NCBI GenBank assembly: GCA_029168955.1
Contig: JAPDOI010000364.1
Span: 310,001 to 374,000 of the forward strand
Reading direction: 5' to 3'
Length of the DNA: 64,000 nt
DNA from: Aplectana chamaeleonis
Taxonomy: Eukaryota > Nematoda > Chromadorea > Rhabditida > Cosmocercidae
The notes under the pieces are model-generated. The model had not been told where the DNA came from, did not search any database, and saw only the letters and a program-made list of their open reading frames with translations. Each line of letters begins with the position of its first letter. Positions within the stretch are counted from its first letter, which is position 1. The position numbers and the translations under genes are program-made. Below are positions 35,980 through 46,940 of the stretch, in pieces.

Positions 35980-37070
35980 AAAAATAAATCTGGGATACGG
36001 CGATATAACTAATGGCTAAGCCGCGGCTTCATTGGAAAAAAATTGCACAATACTACCTTTTCACAAACATGCTACCGCTCGGGTCCATGATAACGGTATA
36101 ATGGCCGAGCCGTGGCTCTCTGCAAAAAAAAATTGCCTTTCAAGTTCAAGATTCAACACTGAACAATAAAACTGGAGGAACATCGGTGTCTAATTCCGAT
36201 TCCACCGACTTTCTCACATTTTACAAGTGAGGTGGCACTAACGTGAAAGAATGGGTTTCAAAACACGACTTACGGTTTGAGATTTGTAGCGTTTTCATTG
36301 CCAATGAAGTTTCCCGGTAGTACTGATCAGTGTACCATGATGAATATCCGCAGCAAGGCAGGGAGAGGTGAGGAGGAAGCAAATCTCTGTTGGCATATAC
36401 CGAGACTGTATTAAAGAGTTCACGTTGCGTTGAACAGTGTCTCAATGATACAGAATCGGAAACTGCGTCAGATAAAAGAAGAGAGAAAGATTTAAAAAGA
36501 GGAAAAAGAAGGGAGAAAATATTGGGAAAGGGACGGGCAATTGCATGCAGCGGCTGACTCCTTCAAATGATACGTTTAATTCGGCAGAACCTCAACGAAA
36601 AAAAAAGCTAGCTGTTCTAATGATCTTCTGCAGAAAAAAAATGCAAAATGATCCAAAGTTTCAGATTTCTGAGAGTATTTATATCTCCGGTGATTTAAAA
36701 TAATGTACTGACGTCCAATCGATGCTTTTAAAAATGAATTTGTAAACCTTTTGTGGCGAGGGTTGCAAAAGTTGAAGCACTTGGCGACCTAGAAATCGTT
36801 CTTCAAAGAAAAAAAGGAAAAGCTAGCTAAGTAAAACCAATTTTGGTGCTGACACTAAGTAGAAAAGGTGGAAAATCCGTCAAAAGCTCTGTCTAGAAAA
36901 AGTGAAACGTCAGAAGAGTAGAGGAAAACCAGCTGATTCGGAGGCGAACGGCGCAGTTTAAAGGAGGGGGCAGAAGCTACCGTATAGGCGATGGGTCCCG
37001 ATAGGAATGGACGAGTTTACACGCTCACCCATGACAGCTCGGCCCGAGGTTTGGAAATATAGTCGCGAGT
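35980..37070. other. Interior and right end of the 3.8-kb element
   Basis: Short direct repeats (AATGGC[TC][AG]AGCCG) near 36010 and 36100; otherwise AT-rich with nothing recognised until the terminal repeat near 36900. Confidence 0.35.
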
Positions 37071-37079
37071 CAACCTTAA

Positions 37080-37836
37080 CGCATTGTAAGGCAACTTGCT
37101 AACAAGTTTCTGTTCCTTAGAGAGTATCCCATCATTCAGATACAGAAGAGAAAAGAATTGGCAAGAGAGAAGGCATTGTTGACCACAAGTGAGGAATGAG
37201 GAATGATTTTGGGCGCGTCAGAATATCGACGCGCCCGTCGCAACGCGCGCGTCTGCGTCGCAGTTTGTCACGTTGGAGCGCGTTCAACAAGGTGTGGCAC
37301 AGTTTGAAACGTGAAAGGGCGGGAATAATTAATTTCCCAGTGCTGAACATACAGCTCACTAGGTTTAGCTATAGTTATAGACTACAAAGCAAAGATTATC
37401 TGGAGCAAACTGCGGCATCAGTGTCTTATCCTTTTTCACTGGCTGCTCAAAATCAATTTACCTGGAAAAAGAGAAGAAATCAGCAGTTTTCATAAATGTT
37501 TGAAGTTCCTAAATCTCCCAGATGATTTCTTATAAGCGTTTTTGAAGCTTCGCGGAAGGGAAGGGTACCCCATCAGATAATTTATAGTGTGTTTTATGAG
37601 AAAAATTTAAGATTTGGCTCAAAACTTTCAACTGGGGGTTTTTCAGTACCTAGGTACTTCTTTCAGAGTGAGTCAAGGCAGCTGCGATGGGCAAATTCGG
37701 ACGTTACATTCACAAAAGGTTCTAGAAAAGTACATTCTTCCATTTGGAATGGCCAGTTTGACCAAAAGATTTCCCTTGTTAGTTTTAGTATGCTCGTGAT
37801 AGCGGTGGGGTTCATTCACTAACTCCAACAGCTTGG
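37080..37836. other. Interval upstream of the MSP-domain gene
   Basis: Nothing recognised; may include its promoter. A GCGCGTC-rich block near 37210-37260 is partly self-complementary. Confidence 0.3.
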
Positions 37837-38153
37837 ATGGCGGTGGCGGCCACAGACAGGCTGTCTTTCGTGCCATCGAAAAGTGTAAGTTTCGAGGGGA
37901 GGTATACTTCTGGCTACAAACAAAGCTTTGCGTCGTCGGCATTCTAGTATATTTGCCCCTCCAGGTTACTTTTATGCCAAATGGATCAAAGCAGATGGCT
38001 GAAATGACGATCACTAACGAGTCGGACAAGAATATCATGTTTAAAATGAAGAGTGCGAGGCCTGGAATGTTCAAGATGCGACCGGTTTACGGTGCTATTG
38101 CACCGAACGATAAGATCAGTTGTCGTATTCTGAGCGGGTCATCAAGACGCTAA
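37837..38153 (+). CDS. MSP-domain protein gene, short (two exons)
   Basis: Exon 1, 37837-37884, starts at ATG and reads MAVAATDRLSFVPSKS; donor GTAAGT, an 80-bp intron, acceptor CCCCTCCAG; exon 2, 37965-38153, starts VTFMPNGSKQMAEMTITNES and ends at TAA, 78 residues in all. The wording (PSK..F, T.TN.SDK.I.FK.KS.RP..[FY]..RPV.G.I.P) is the N-terminal two thirds of the major sperm protein fold, an immunoglobulin-like domain used in nematode sperm motility and signalling. A full domain is about 107 residues, so the last strands are missing or lie in another frame; a possible continuation in another frame follows the stop. The intron argues against retrotransposition. It lies inside the 23.9-kb TIR unit. 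Confidence 0.75.
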
Positions 38154-38479
38154 TCTAGTTTGGAGAGGGGCACTAAGGATTCAAGACAAAGTGAAATGGA
38201 GGACTTATCGAATTCCGATGTCAGACTTTTTCTCTCTCTCATAGAGCCGTCATCGCAAGAATCATCTACATCAGACGGCGGACGGAACGAGCTGGTGCGG
38301 CTGTCGAAGCACCCTGAGCATAGGCTGGTTGGGGTGGAGACAGACCTCTTTTTGAAATCGATATTTTTACAACATCATTGATTATTAATTTTGGTAATTT
38401 TTTTGGTTGATTTCCTGAATATTCACATTTCCTGAATATTTTCAGAACGAATTTCAAAAACTAGCCGTTATTCGATCAT

Positions 38480-38960
38480 AAGAATTTTACCCTTGAAGAT
38501 GGGTCTTTGAAAGTGCTTGTTTCTGAAATTTTCATAAAATACTGCGTCAAACAACGCTTTCGACTTAAAAATACCCACACGATCTTTCAGCCGATTTCAG
38601 TCTGTGGGATACCATTTCTTCACTCGAAGCAATCAGTTTTTTTTTGCATAAAACTTTTTTGCCCCTGAAAATGGACTTCTGGTAAAGGTTGTTCCCGAAA
38701 TCTGATGTGATTTCGCGTCGGGATTTCCACGATCTTCCAGCCAACTTCAGTTTAGGAAATAGATTTTTTTTGGCTCAAGTGTATCATTTTTTGGCTGGTA
38801 ACTTTTTTTACGCTCAGAGATGGGCCTTTCGCAAAGACTGTTTTTGGAATTTGCCATGGAATTCTGCGTCGACTGGTGTTTGTTAGTTGGTAAAATATTT
38901 CCCCGATTCTTGAGCCTATTTCATTTGTGGAATACCGTTTTTTTGCCTATAACTCTTTGC
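38480..38960. repeat. Degenerate tandem repeat, three units of about 150-170 bp
   Basis: Units start near 38490, 38662 and 38811 and share an ATGG[GA]C[TC]T core, a GTTTCTGAAAT-like block, then ACTGCGTC/TCTGCGTC and a GATCTT.CAGCC.A.TTCAGT block. Noncoding. Confidence 0.5.
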
Positions 38961-39125
38961 CTAGGTTGTTTATCCTCTGTTTCCGAGTGTGATTTATTTT
39001 CGTTCGTCGGGTGCGTCTGCGTGCGTACGCTGTGTCTCCTTCTTCCCACAATTTCGTTGTCACTACCCTCGCTCCGCACAAGCGCACGAGGGAACAGGGT
39101 AAATATGGCTCGGAACCAGGAGATA
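38957..39125. repeat. Interspersed repeat, copy 2 (inverted relative to 29-189)
   Basis: Reverse complement of 29-189 with scattered substitutions; shares TATCCTCTGTTTCCGAGTGT and GGCTCGGAACCAG. Confidence 0.65.
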
Positions 39126-39149
39126 CGTGCTATATAAGATAGCCAGCTC

Positions 39150-39900
39150 GGTGGAGCCGCTGTTGAGAGCGGTATTTCATGAGAATTCCAAAAACGTCTT
39201 TCATTGAGGTCTATATTTAAGAGTATAAAAGTTGTGAACGAAACATTGATAGTTACACCCATCCCGCCTTGAAAATGATTTGCACGAATGTCGGCCCACT
39301 TTGATTCTTTTTTTCGGGACTTTGCCCCAGACGTAGCCGTTTTTCCAGCGTTTCAGGTTCTCCCTTTAACTGGACCAGAGGTGGAGTTTGTTGGAGAATC
39401 CGGCTCGATTCAACGAAGCTATGACCCTGAGGATGCGCCCTCAAAAACAGGCTGTACTCAGACTTGTGCTCCGCCAGACTGAACAGATTTTAACCATTAA
39501 GGGGTCTGCAGAGCTGCAGTGTCCGGCGACTCTTCGCAAAGCGTCAACCTTGACGCGGCGACAGAAATGTTTCCAAACATTATTGTCGCGGCGTCGGTTG
39601 CCGCTTGCTGGCAGTGACACAGTGTCGTCGCGGCGTCAATACACTCTGCGGTGCCCCCTCGTCGCCCTTCACGCCGCGTCGGTCGCCATCGTCGCCGAAT
39701 GTAACCAATATTGCATCACCCAGCTCTGTTCGTCGCTTTGAGCAACGCCTCGACTTCAACGACCCCTTATGCGAGTTCATTTTCGAATGCACCCGTGTTT
39801 TTCTTCTTCGAATGCGATCTCGCACCTATCCCACCCCTCAAAAGAGGTCCAGTGTGTTTTCTACGCGCCCGAGTCGATCCTCTCCTCTTTTTACGAGAAA
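39150..39900. other. Interval without a recognised gene
   Basis: GC-rich with overlapping open frames at 39388-39983 rich in TCGTCGCG-type triplets. No domain recognised. Confidence 0.3.
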
Positions 39901-39904
39901 ATTC

Positions 39905-40125
39905 CAAAATGCCACATTTTAGTAAAAATCGTACAAATTTTAGTAAATTACCACTGGAGCTGATCATTTACAGTAAAATTTAGTAGTAAATCTCTGGTAA
40001 TTTACTTAATTATCGCCACTTACAGAGATTAGTGGAAAATCTCTGGTAAAAGGTCGTAATTTAGTAAAACGCATTTACCAGAGATTAGCCGAAAATTTCT
40101 GGTAAAATTGTCGTACTTTTTAAAC
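39905..40125. repeat. AT-rich repeat with TTTACCAGAGATT motifs, second copy
   Basis: Repeated words ATCTCTGGTAA and its complement make several short stems. Related to 19825-20130. Confidence 0.5.
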
Positions 40126-40372
40126 CTGAGTATATTAGTTGAGTGGCCTCCCAGGTAGAACTAAAATGACGTAGAAATTGAGAAAAACGCGCCAGAAGTA
40201 CACGAAATCCCTAAGTACCAACCCGCCTCTTAAGTATCACAGGAAGCGTTTGTTGTGACAATGAAATCTTTTGTGAACCAGTCCCTCACAATCCTCTGCT
40301 CTCTAATGCTCCGTTCTTCCCTTAAGACCCAAAATAATACTACTCCTTTGCATAAAGGAGTCTTCTATTTTT

Positions 40373-41952
40373 GATTAGCTGGCGTGTTGGTCAAGCACGT
40401 GGGAGCTGGAGATATCGCTCGAGAAGACAGTTATTATGACATTCGGTAGAAGCCACCCCGAAGTGGTATTCTTTCTGGGAGCGACGGCTTTGAGTCGAGC
40501 AGAGAGTGTCCGTGACTTAGGCATAAGTTACACCAACGCGTTTAGTTATGATGGTTACATAGCCGACATAGCGAGTAAAGCCAAGGCCAGGTCTAACTTT
40601 ATTTTGAAGGCCTTCAGAACTCGGAGCCCTATCATTCTTTTCAAGCTTTTTGTGGCTTACGTTAGGCCGTTGCTTGAATACTGCTCACCTATATGGTCGC
40701 CGTACAAAGCCGCCCTGATCAAGGAAATTGAGAACGTTCAGAGATCCTTCACCTATAGATGTTTTGCAAGAAAAGGAATATTTCGACTTGAATATGAGCA
40801 AAGACTGAGTAGGCTAGGGGCTCTATCGCTTCTCGATCGTAGAAAAATAGCAGACCTAGCTTTAATGTACAAACTAACAACACCTGAACTTGATATGACA
40901 CTCTGGGACCTATTTGAAGCCTCGCCTTCAGCCTCTCGTACCCGAGGTCACCCCTTCAGGGTGCGCCTACCTGCTCCCAAAACTCCTGCCTGTAGCAATT
41001 CTTTTCTTTTCAGAATTTTAACCCCATGGAACAATTTAGGCACAGAAGCGTTCAGATATCGATGGGCAAGTGGTTTCCAGGATTACCTTATCAGGATGGT
41101 CAATCAAGATGCGAGCTAAAACTACTATGCGGTGTTTTTGAGATCGTCAAATTTGATGCCTTTGATCTGATTTTGATTCAAATTTTTTTTGTGTGTGATC
41201 GTATGATTTAGATTCCTGTTTGAATGAGTTTTTTTGCGTATACATGATCAAAAGCCGTTTTTTTATCAACAGCAAAAATTATGGATGTTCCGTGTTCTTG
41301 GGTTTTTGTCTTTTTTTCGACTTAATTCCCACATATTTTTCTTTACATGGTTTTGTATGTCATCAAAAACTGTCTGGTTCGAGACTAGCTGTTCGCAGAT
41401 TCTTTTTCGTTTTCCTCAGAGCGGATCGGCCCAAACAATCGCCTGGGGTTCGTATTAAGATCAAAGAGGCTTAGGTAGGCCCGCCCCGGTATGGCTCGGC
41501 CAGTTGCGTGATTGGTGCGAGAATATTCACTCTGCGGCTCAACTCGTACGCTCCAGTAGATATCGGCGCAAGCAATCGCCCGGGGTTCGTGTTTAGATCA
41601 AAGAGGTCCCTCTGGGCCCGCCCCGGTATGGCCACCGCCAGTTGCGTGCTTGAGCGAGAATATATCTCAGACTGTGTACTGTTGTTTCCATCTAAAACCG
41701 AACAGTTTGCATCCCGGAACTAAACGGAAAATCCACTTTGAGTATCTTAACCCGAATTCTTAGATCTATTCAGTCAACTGCAAGTACATGGAACGTCCTC
41801 AGCTCACATGTGAGCACTTTGTCCGTCTAAGAGTAGAAGGTTACACAAGTAGATTTTTCCACCTCTTGTATTTCAGTCAGGTTTCCTCCCAATCAATTCC
41901 TAATTTTTAAAAGATTTTTTTTACTGAATAAATTTTGAATGAATGAATTGAC
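40373..41952 (+). mobile_element. CR1-type LINE 'D', 5'-truncated copy
   Basis: From 40436 a 227-residue frame gives SVRDLGISY, RPLLEYCSPIWSP, FTYRCFARKGIF and the thumb region to 41119, with an in-frame WELEISLEKT lead-in from about 40400. The palm with the catalytic Asp is absent. A long 3' region follows, ending in AATAAA and a GAATGAATGAATT tail at 41930-41950. Orientation is opposite to LINE B. Confidence 0.85.
41420..41700 (+). repeat. Imperfect tandem duplication of about 141 bp in the LINE D 3' region
   Basis: GGCCCAAACAATCGCC (41426) and GGCGCAAGCAATCGCC (41567) each start a unit with GGGGTTCGT, GATCAAAGAGG, GGCCCGCCCCGGTATGGC and AGTTGCGTG in the same order. Confidence 0.65.
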
Positions 41953-41959
41953 CTAATTT

Positions 41960-43330
41960 CCCACCGTTGACAACCACCAAGAACATGCCATCCAACCGGA
42001 CAACTAGTCCATGTTATAGAATAATGTCACCGAATCACGACGTTTTAATACGTTTCTCGCCGTTTCTTCGTAATTTTGGTAACAATTGGAGACCAACGCA
42101 TTGTTTTATGTAAAAAACTCGGGAACGAAAATCGTCGTGAACACTGCCTCCAAGAGATTTTGTCCGCGAGTTCATAAAGCATTAACTTTGATATGTCATC
42201 TGGTTTTAAGAAATCTAGGGTCATGTCAGATACTCCAATAACGGCGCACTAAAAATTTTCGGAAAGCGATGAAGCCATTGGATAACGCAGACCTCATTTT
42301 GGGATAGAAAAAAAATGAGTGAACAGCTGAAAAACCCTGAGTGAGCGGAAAATCTATAATCGCTTGTCAGCTTCAAGAAATGATAATCATTGGTAAGGTT
42401 GGAAATGATTCACACAGCTTTTTTATGCAGTGATGCATGTAAAGCCAGCTGAAGATAGGGTCACAATACGAGAGAATGATCAAATCGTAGGATGATGGGT
42501 ATAGCAACATCTAGTGCTGGGCGGGCCATTTCCTAGTATTTCAGCGGAGCTACAACCACCCTCACTTACTGACCAAAATTGACAGAAACTTCAACGACTT
42601 CCTCACCTAATTTTCCTCTTGACGCCAAATTTCTCTCGATCCTCTACCGCTGTTCCATTCTAGACCAAAATTCTGATGGCCCTCTCACCACCCGTTAAGA
42701 AATGACGTAACCGTGCTCGCCTCTGCCTTTGGGCGGAAGAAGTCTCCCACCTTTTCACACACCCATCATTAACGACATTTAGAGAGTAGACGCATACAAA
42801 ATGATGTGAATTTATTTGACTGTCCGTTTTTGTTGCCTGTTGACCAATGATAACATCGATAACTTCCCGGCGAGCCGTCAATTCAGCTTCGAGCGTTAAA
42901 CATATTTGAGAGGGATGGAACACGAACCATGCCGGATAAAGGAAGATAAATATTAGAGGACCCTGTTGCTCAATCACAGGAAATACGATTTTTTGCATAT
43001 TTTTCGAAATTTAGCTCAAATGGAGAATTTGTGAAACTCATACCAAAACTCCATAATATGTGGCGAAAACATGATGGAAACATTTTCTCCTCAAACACTG
43101 CCGTGTTAAAGGCCTTGAAAAAAACTCCGTAATCGGGTAACCTGGGCAAATTATTGGTTGTAGGCCGCTAAAGCACTCTAATTTCATGGCGTAGTAGCTA
43201 AATTTGTGCTGAAGTCGAGCAAGTCATCAAATTGAAGTGATTACCGCTTGAAGCTTTTTCATATACAACCAGAACTACTGTGTGGGAACTTTACCCTTCT
43301 GAGAGTCCATAATACAAGTCCTACGTGATG
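41960..43330. other. Interval without a recognised gene
   Basis: A MITE family A right end (CGTGAACACTGCCT) lies near 42135; otherwise nothing recognised. Confidence 0.35.
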
Positions 43331-43331
43331 A

Positions 43332-43419
43332 AGGCTCGTGTAGAAACCGCGCCCCAATGCGAAGCCGCGACGCGACCGCGTCGTGTCGACCGCTATTCGG
43401 TTGGCCTTTACGTTCTTAT
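43332..43419 (-). repeat. Right terminal inverted repeat of the 23.9-kb element
   Basis: Complement of the left repeat; ends ...GGCCTTTACGTTCTTAT, immediately followed by the duplicated GTGTCGATA. Confidence 0.8.
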
Positions 43420-44290
43420 GTGTCGATACAGTGCTTTAAAACGGAAATTAGCTTTTCATACATACTGTTTACCGAGTCTAAACGAGAGAAAAAAACCTAT
43501 CCAATCAGTACTATGCAGATGCTGAAATATTGCACAATAGTTGGCTTTGCTGAACTCTCTGACACATCGGAACATTTTGAGGTAACATTGAGATTTAATC
43601 AAAAACTCAAGTGTGTAATGATCGCTGCTTCCAATAGGAGGCTGTATCTGAAGTTCCTTGAGGAAAGGTTTTTTGTTTGTCAAAACCAGATCCAAAACAT
43701 GATTGTCTCTGGTGGGTTCTGTGACAAGTTGACTGATATTATGAGTGGAGCTTAAATTGAGAAAATCTATAGAGGCCTTAGAGCTCGTCGATTTTCCTTG
43801 TCAAGAAATATCAGGGTAATTCAATTTGCCGGTAAGAACCGAAAATGAGTCGTGGGCGAGTAAGTCACTGATAGCGTTTAACAATTGAAGACTGCTGTGA
43901 TTGGGGCAGGAAGCTGTACGATAAACTCCTACGATGCGCAAGGTGTAACTGCCTAGTGAGATGTCACAACATAGTATTTCGTAAGAGTCCGGGACAGATT
44001 CGTGAAAAATTATTTCATGCGATAAGGACGACTTTATAAGAAATAAAACTCCTCCGCCACGTTTTCTTGGCCTGTCGCACCTGACCACATCAAAACTGGC
44101 GCAGGACAATCCAAAAATCGTTGCTGAATCGGTAGAAGGCTTGAGCCAGGTTTCGGTGAGTACCACCACATACTAGTCAGAGCAAGCAAGTGAATACGCC
44201 AACGGTTCAGCGTTCATGGAAACCGAACATATATTTGTTGAGCAAAATTTAAGGGATCGTACAGGTTTCCGGAGAGTACTTATACGTTTT
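43420..44290 (-). mobile_element. CR1-type LINE 'A', segment 1: APE endonuclease domain
   Basis: On the - strand: KFCSTNI near 44255, LTETWL, RPRKRGGGVLFLIKSS, LRIVGVYR, a LTGKLNYPDIS segment, DLVLTN and the GSSDHYTLEF box. This is the apurinic-type endonuclease of CR1/Jockey-group LINEs. The GDFN motif reads GKLN, a lost catalytic Asp, and two frame breaks occur. It ends at the 9-bp duplication (43420-43428). The following LINE segment is at 19344-19472, on the far side of the 23.9-kb insert. Confidence 0.85.
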
Positions 44291-44489
44291 CCGAAGTGTT
44301 GACAGGGTGCATGTGAGTTGGCAGAAACAGAAACATGGCAACAACCTGTACGCCAAAATGCTGCGTGCTGTCTGGTGCTGCGCAGCGGCATCAAACTTCT
44401 GCACACTCTCCGAGCTGTCCTGCACGAGTATTGGGATACAACATCATATTTTTGGGTTCTCGGACCTTGCATTGCATTTATCCATCTAT

Positions 44490-44610
44490 GCTGGGCACGG
44501 ATCGCAGTCGTACTTTGCGATTCTTATTTCGCGTTGGCGCAAACTCGGTGCACGTATATTATAACACATCAGTGCGATCCATGCCAGTATCAGTGCGATG
44601 CGTAGAAACT
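44490..44610. repeat. Fragment of hairpin MITE family B
   Basis: GCGTTGGCGCAAACTCGGTG followed by GATCCATGCC; only one arm and part of the loop are present. Confidence 0.5.
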
Positions 44611-44789
44611 GTAGATGGACAAATGCAATGCCCAGTCCGAAAATCTAGGAAAAATGATATTTTGATCCCAATACTCGTGCAGGACAGCTCGGAGAGTGTG
44701 CACAAGTCTGCTTCCGTTGCGATTTACTGGACAGCACGCAGCAGAAAGGCGTGCAGCTTGTTATTCAGGTTTCTGTTGCCGTTAATCTG

Positions 44790-45920
44790 CACACCCCCAC
44801 TGAAGTCCTGCACACTTTCTATCACGTCCTGCACACTCCCCCTAAAGTTCTGCACACTCCCACTGGTGTCCAGCACACTCCCACTGGTGTCCTGCACACT
44901 CCCACTGGTGTTCTGCACACTTTCTATCACGTCCTGCACACTCCAACTAAAGTCCTGCACACTCCCCCTGAAGTCCTGCACACTCCCTTTGGTGTCCTGC
45001 ACACTTTGTATCACGTCCTGCACACTCCCACTGGTGTCCTGCACACTTTCTATCACGTTCTGCACACTCCTACTAAAGTCCTGCATAATTTCTATCACGT
45101 CCTGCACACTCCCACTAAACTCCTCAAACTTTCTATACGTCCTGCATACTCCCCCTAAAGTCCTGGACACTCCCACTGAGGTCCTGCACACATTCTATCA
45201 CGTCCTGAACACTCCCACTTAAGTCCTGCACACTCCAAAGGGAGTGCTGCACACTTTCTATCACGCCCTGCACACTCCCACTAAAGTCCTCACACTTTCT
45301 ATGACGTCCTGCACACTCCCCCTAAAGTCCTGCACACTCCCACTGAGGTCCTGCACACTTTCTATCACGTCCTGAACACTCCCACTTAAAGGCAGCATAC
45401 ACGCTCGTAAACGTAATTGAGATAACTAAGGAATTGGAATGGTATTGCACACAACACAACGCTCACGCATTTTGAAGCGTCAAAAACGACCCACAATGAC
45501 GCTACACGAGTGAGAAGTTGGCCCCGCCCCTGTATCTCCCCGCCCCCTGTATTTGCGTCCTCTTCCAAAACAGGGGTGCTGGGCCATTCCCACCGTCGAC
45601 AACGTTTGTGGGTGGTGAAATAGGTACAATAGGTGAACCACACACATCGGCGACGGTGGAATTGGCCCAGCACCCCTGTTTTAGAGGAGGATGCAAATAC
45701 AGGGGACGGAGCCAACTTCTCACTCGTGTAGCGTCATTGTGGGTCGTTTTTGACGCTTCAAAATGCGTGGACGTTGTGTTGGGTGCCATACCATTCTAAT
45801 TCCGTGGTTATCTCAATTACGTTTACGAGCGTGTATGCTGCCTTTAAGTCCTGCGCACCTTCTATGACGTCCTCCACAATTCCCCCGAAGTCCTGCTCAC
45901 TCCTTGCAACACTGTCCACT
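44790..45920. repeat. 21/42-bp minisatellite, array 2 (interrupted by a MITE)
   Basis: Units GTCCTGCACACTCCCACTGG and GTCCTGCACACTTTCTATCA alternate, with the same GTCCTGCACACT core as array 1. The array runs 44790-45389 and resumes at 45848-45920 after a TTAA MITE. It is open in several frames on both strands, so the long frames are not evidence of genes. Confidence 0.88.
45390..45843. mobile_element. TTAA-flanked palindromic MITE (family D)
   Basis: Arms of about 150 bases start AGGCAGCATACACGCTCG and include AAAACGACCCACAATGACGC; the complement closes the right end. TTAA flanks both sides (45386-45389, 45844-45847). It interrupts minisatellite array 2. Confidence 0.85.
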
Positions 45921-45924
45921 CCGT

Positions 45925-46446
45925 ACGGTGGCCAGAAATCTACTTCTGAAGTCTTGTCGCATTGGAGTGCAAACCTCTCTCAGAAAGTGAACGGAATCCA
46001 TCCCCTTCAATACTACAAAAATCCCACTGCGTCCCTACCCGTGATGTCAGATTGTCCTCGCACGATTAGCCTGTTTCTAGGGAAGTCCGTAATATCAACG
46101 ACAAAAATCGCGGACTTCTGCGATTTTTTTTCGCCGTTTTCGAAGTATGAAATGGGGGGAACTCAGGGTTGCTTGTTCATCTTCGCCGTCAGTGAGGTGT
46201 GTCGTTTACTTGTTAGGCAACCCACCAACAGTGCCGACGATGAAGATGACCCAGCAACCTTGCGTTGCAGGAAAAGCGCAAATACAGGGGGCGTGAAAAT
46301 ACGGGCGGGGTCAAACTTGCTACTCCTGTAACGGCATTGTGGGTCGTTTTTGACGCTTCAAAATGCGAAGGCGTTGTGTTCTGAGCCATACCAGTCTATT
46401 TCTAAGGTTATCTCAATGAAGTTTACGAGCGTCTATGCTGCCTTTT
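45925..46446. mobile_element. Right part of a second family D MITE
   Basis: From about 46265 to 46446 the sequence repeats the right half of 45390-45843 (GGGTCGTTTTTGACGCTTCA, GAGCGTCTATGCTGCCTT). The left half is not recognisable. The 45925-46260 stretch holds nothing else identified. Confidence 0.6.
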
Positions 46447-46497
46447 ACCAAAATGAAAGAAAAAATTTTTTAAAAACATTTAAAAAATAAAATTCAA

Positions 46498-46940
46498 AGG
46501 CAGTGTCCACGATAAAAATCGTTTTTTAGTTTTCATCAGAAAACAAAGGTTCAGGGTCTGACTGTTCCATCAGTGAAGAAAGAATCCTGAAAAACCCTGC
46601 GAAACATCTTAAATTAGCTCTTCTTCTCGAAAGCCACATTTCAAGGATTTTCAGGATCACTTGCGTGGACATGGGCCTGAAGTAGACAGCGCGCGCAAAT
46701 GCGCCCCAATGCTAAAACTCAGCCGCGCTCGCGCTCCAATGCTAATGTAGAGGCGGACCAAACTGTTCCTCAGAAAACTCGACCGCGAGCGGAAGGGTTA
46801 GGGCGAGAGGACTTCGGAGCCGTATGGAGCTCTTTCGGGCTTGTTTTCGTTCGATCTTTCGACCCCGGTGCTCCAATGAGGCCCTGAACTTTCGATTTCC
46901 GGCCAAAAATCGAGGACAAAATTCATCGTGGACACTGCCT
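46498..46940. mobile_element. TTAA-flanked MITE (family A variant)
   Basis: Starts AGGCAGTGTCCACGAT, ends ATCGTGGACACTGCCT with TTAA at 46941-46944 (left copy degraded to TCAA). Its interior is unlike the copy at 47091, so only the ends are shared, implying one transposase acting on several non-autonomous forms. Confidence 0.78.

Larger units (their letters stand above)
33249..37070. mobile_element. 3.8-kb Mutator-like TIR element
   Basis: Inverted ends of about 170 bases begin ACTCGCGACTATATTTCC on both sides and include CCTCGGGCCGAG and CCTTTAAACTGCGCCGTT. They are flanked by a perfect 9-bp duplication CAACCTTAA (33240-33248 and 37071-37079). The interior shows no transposase. Nested palindromic MITEs occur at 34300-34530, 34755-34905 and 35226-35366. 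Confidence 0.8.
19473..43419. mobile_element. 23.9-kb Mutator-like TIR element (giant, composite)
   Basis: The left end reads ATAAGAACGTAAAGGCCAAC; the right end is its exact complement. Inverted similarity runs for about 88 bases at each end (19473-19560 and about 43332-43419) with a few mismatches, including a shared GACACGACGCGGTCG block. Both ends are flanked by the identical 9-base GTGTCGATA (19464-19472 and 43420-43428). The interrupted LINE frame resumes directly across one copy of these nine bases (...HCIDT then YVPCTRK...), which proves insertion into a continuous LINE. A 9-bp duplication with long TIRs is the hallmark of Mutator-like elements. I found no MULE transposase inside, so it is presumably moved in trans. 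The interior contains an MSP gene, minisatellite, LINE fragments and nested MITEs. Confidence 0.8.

Noticed and set aside
19829..42150. One giant TTAA MITE between the solo ends at 19829 and 42135
   Set aside because: The sequence next to the two ends is unrelated and the right TTAA is not preserved; they look like two separate remnants.
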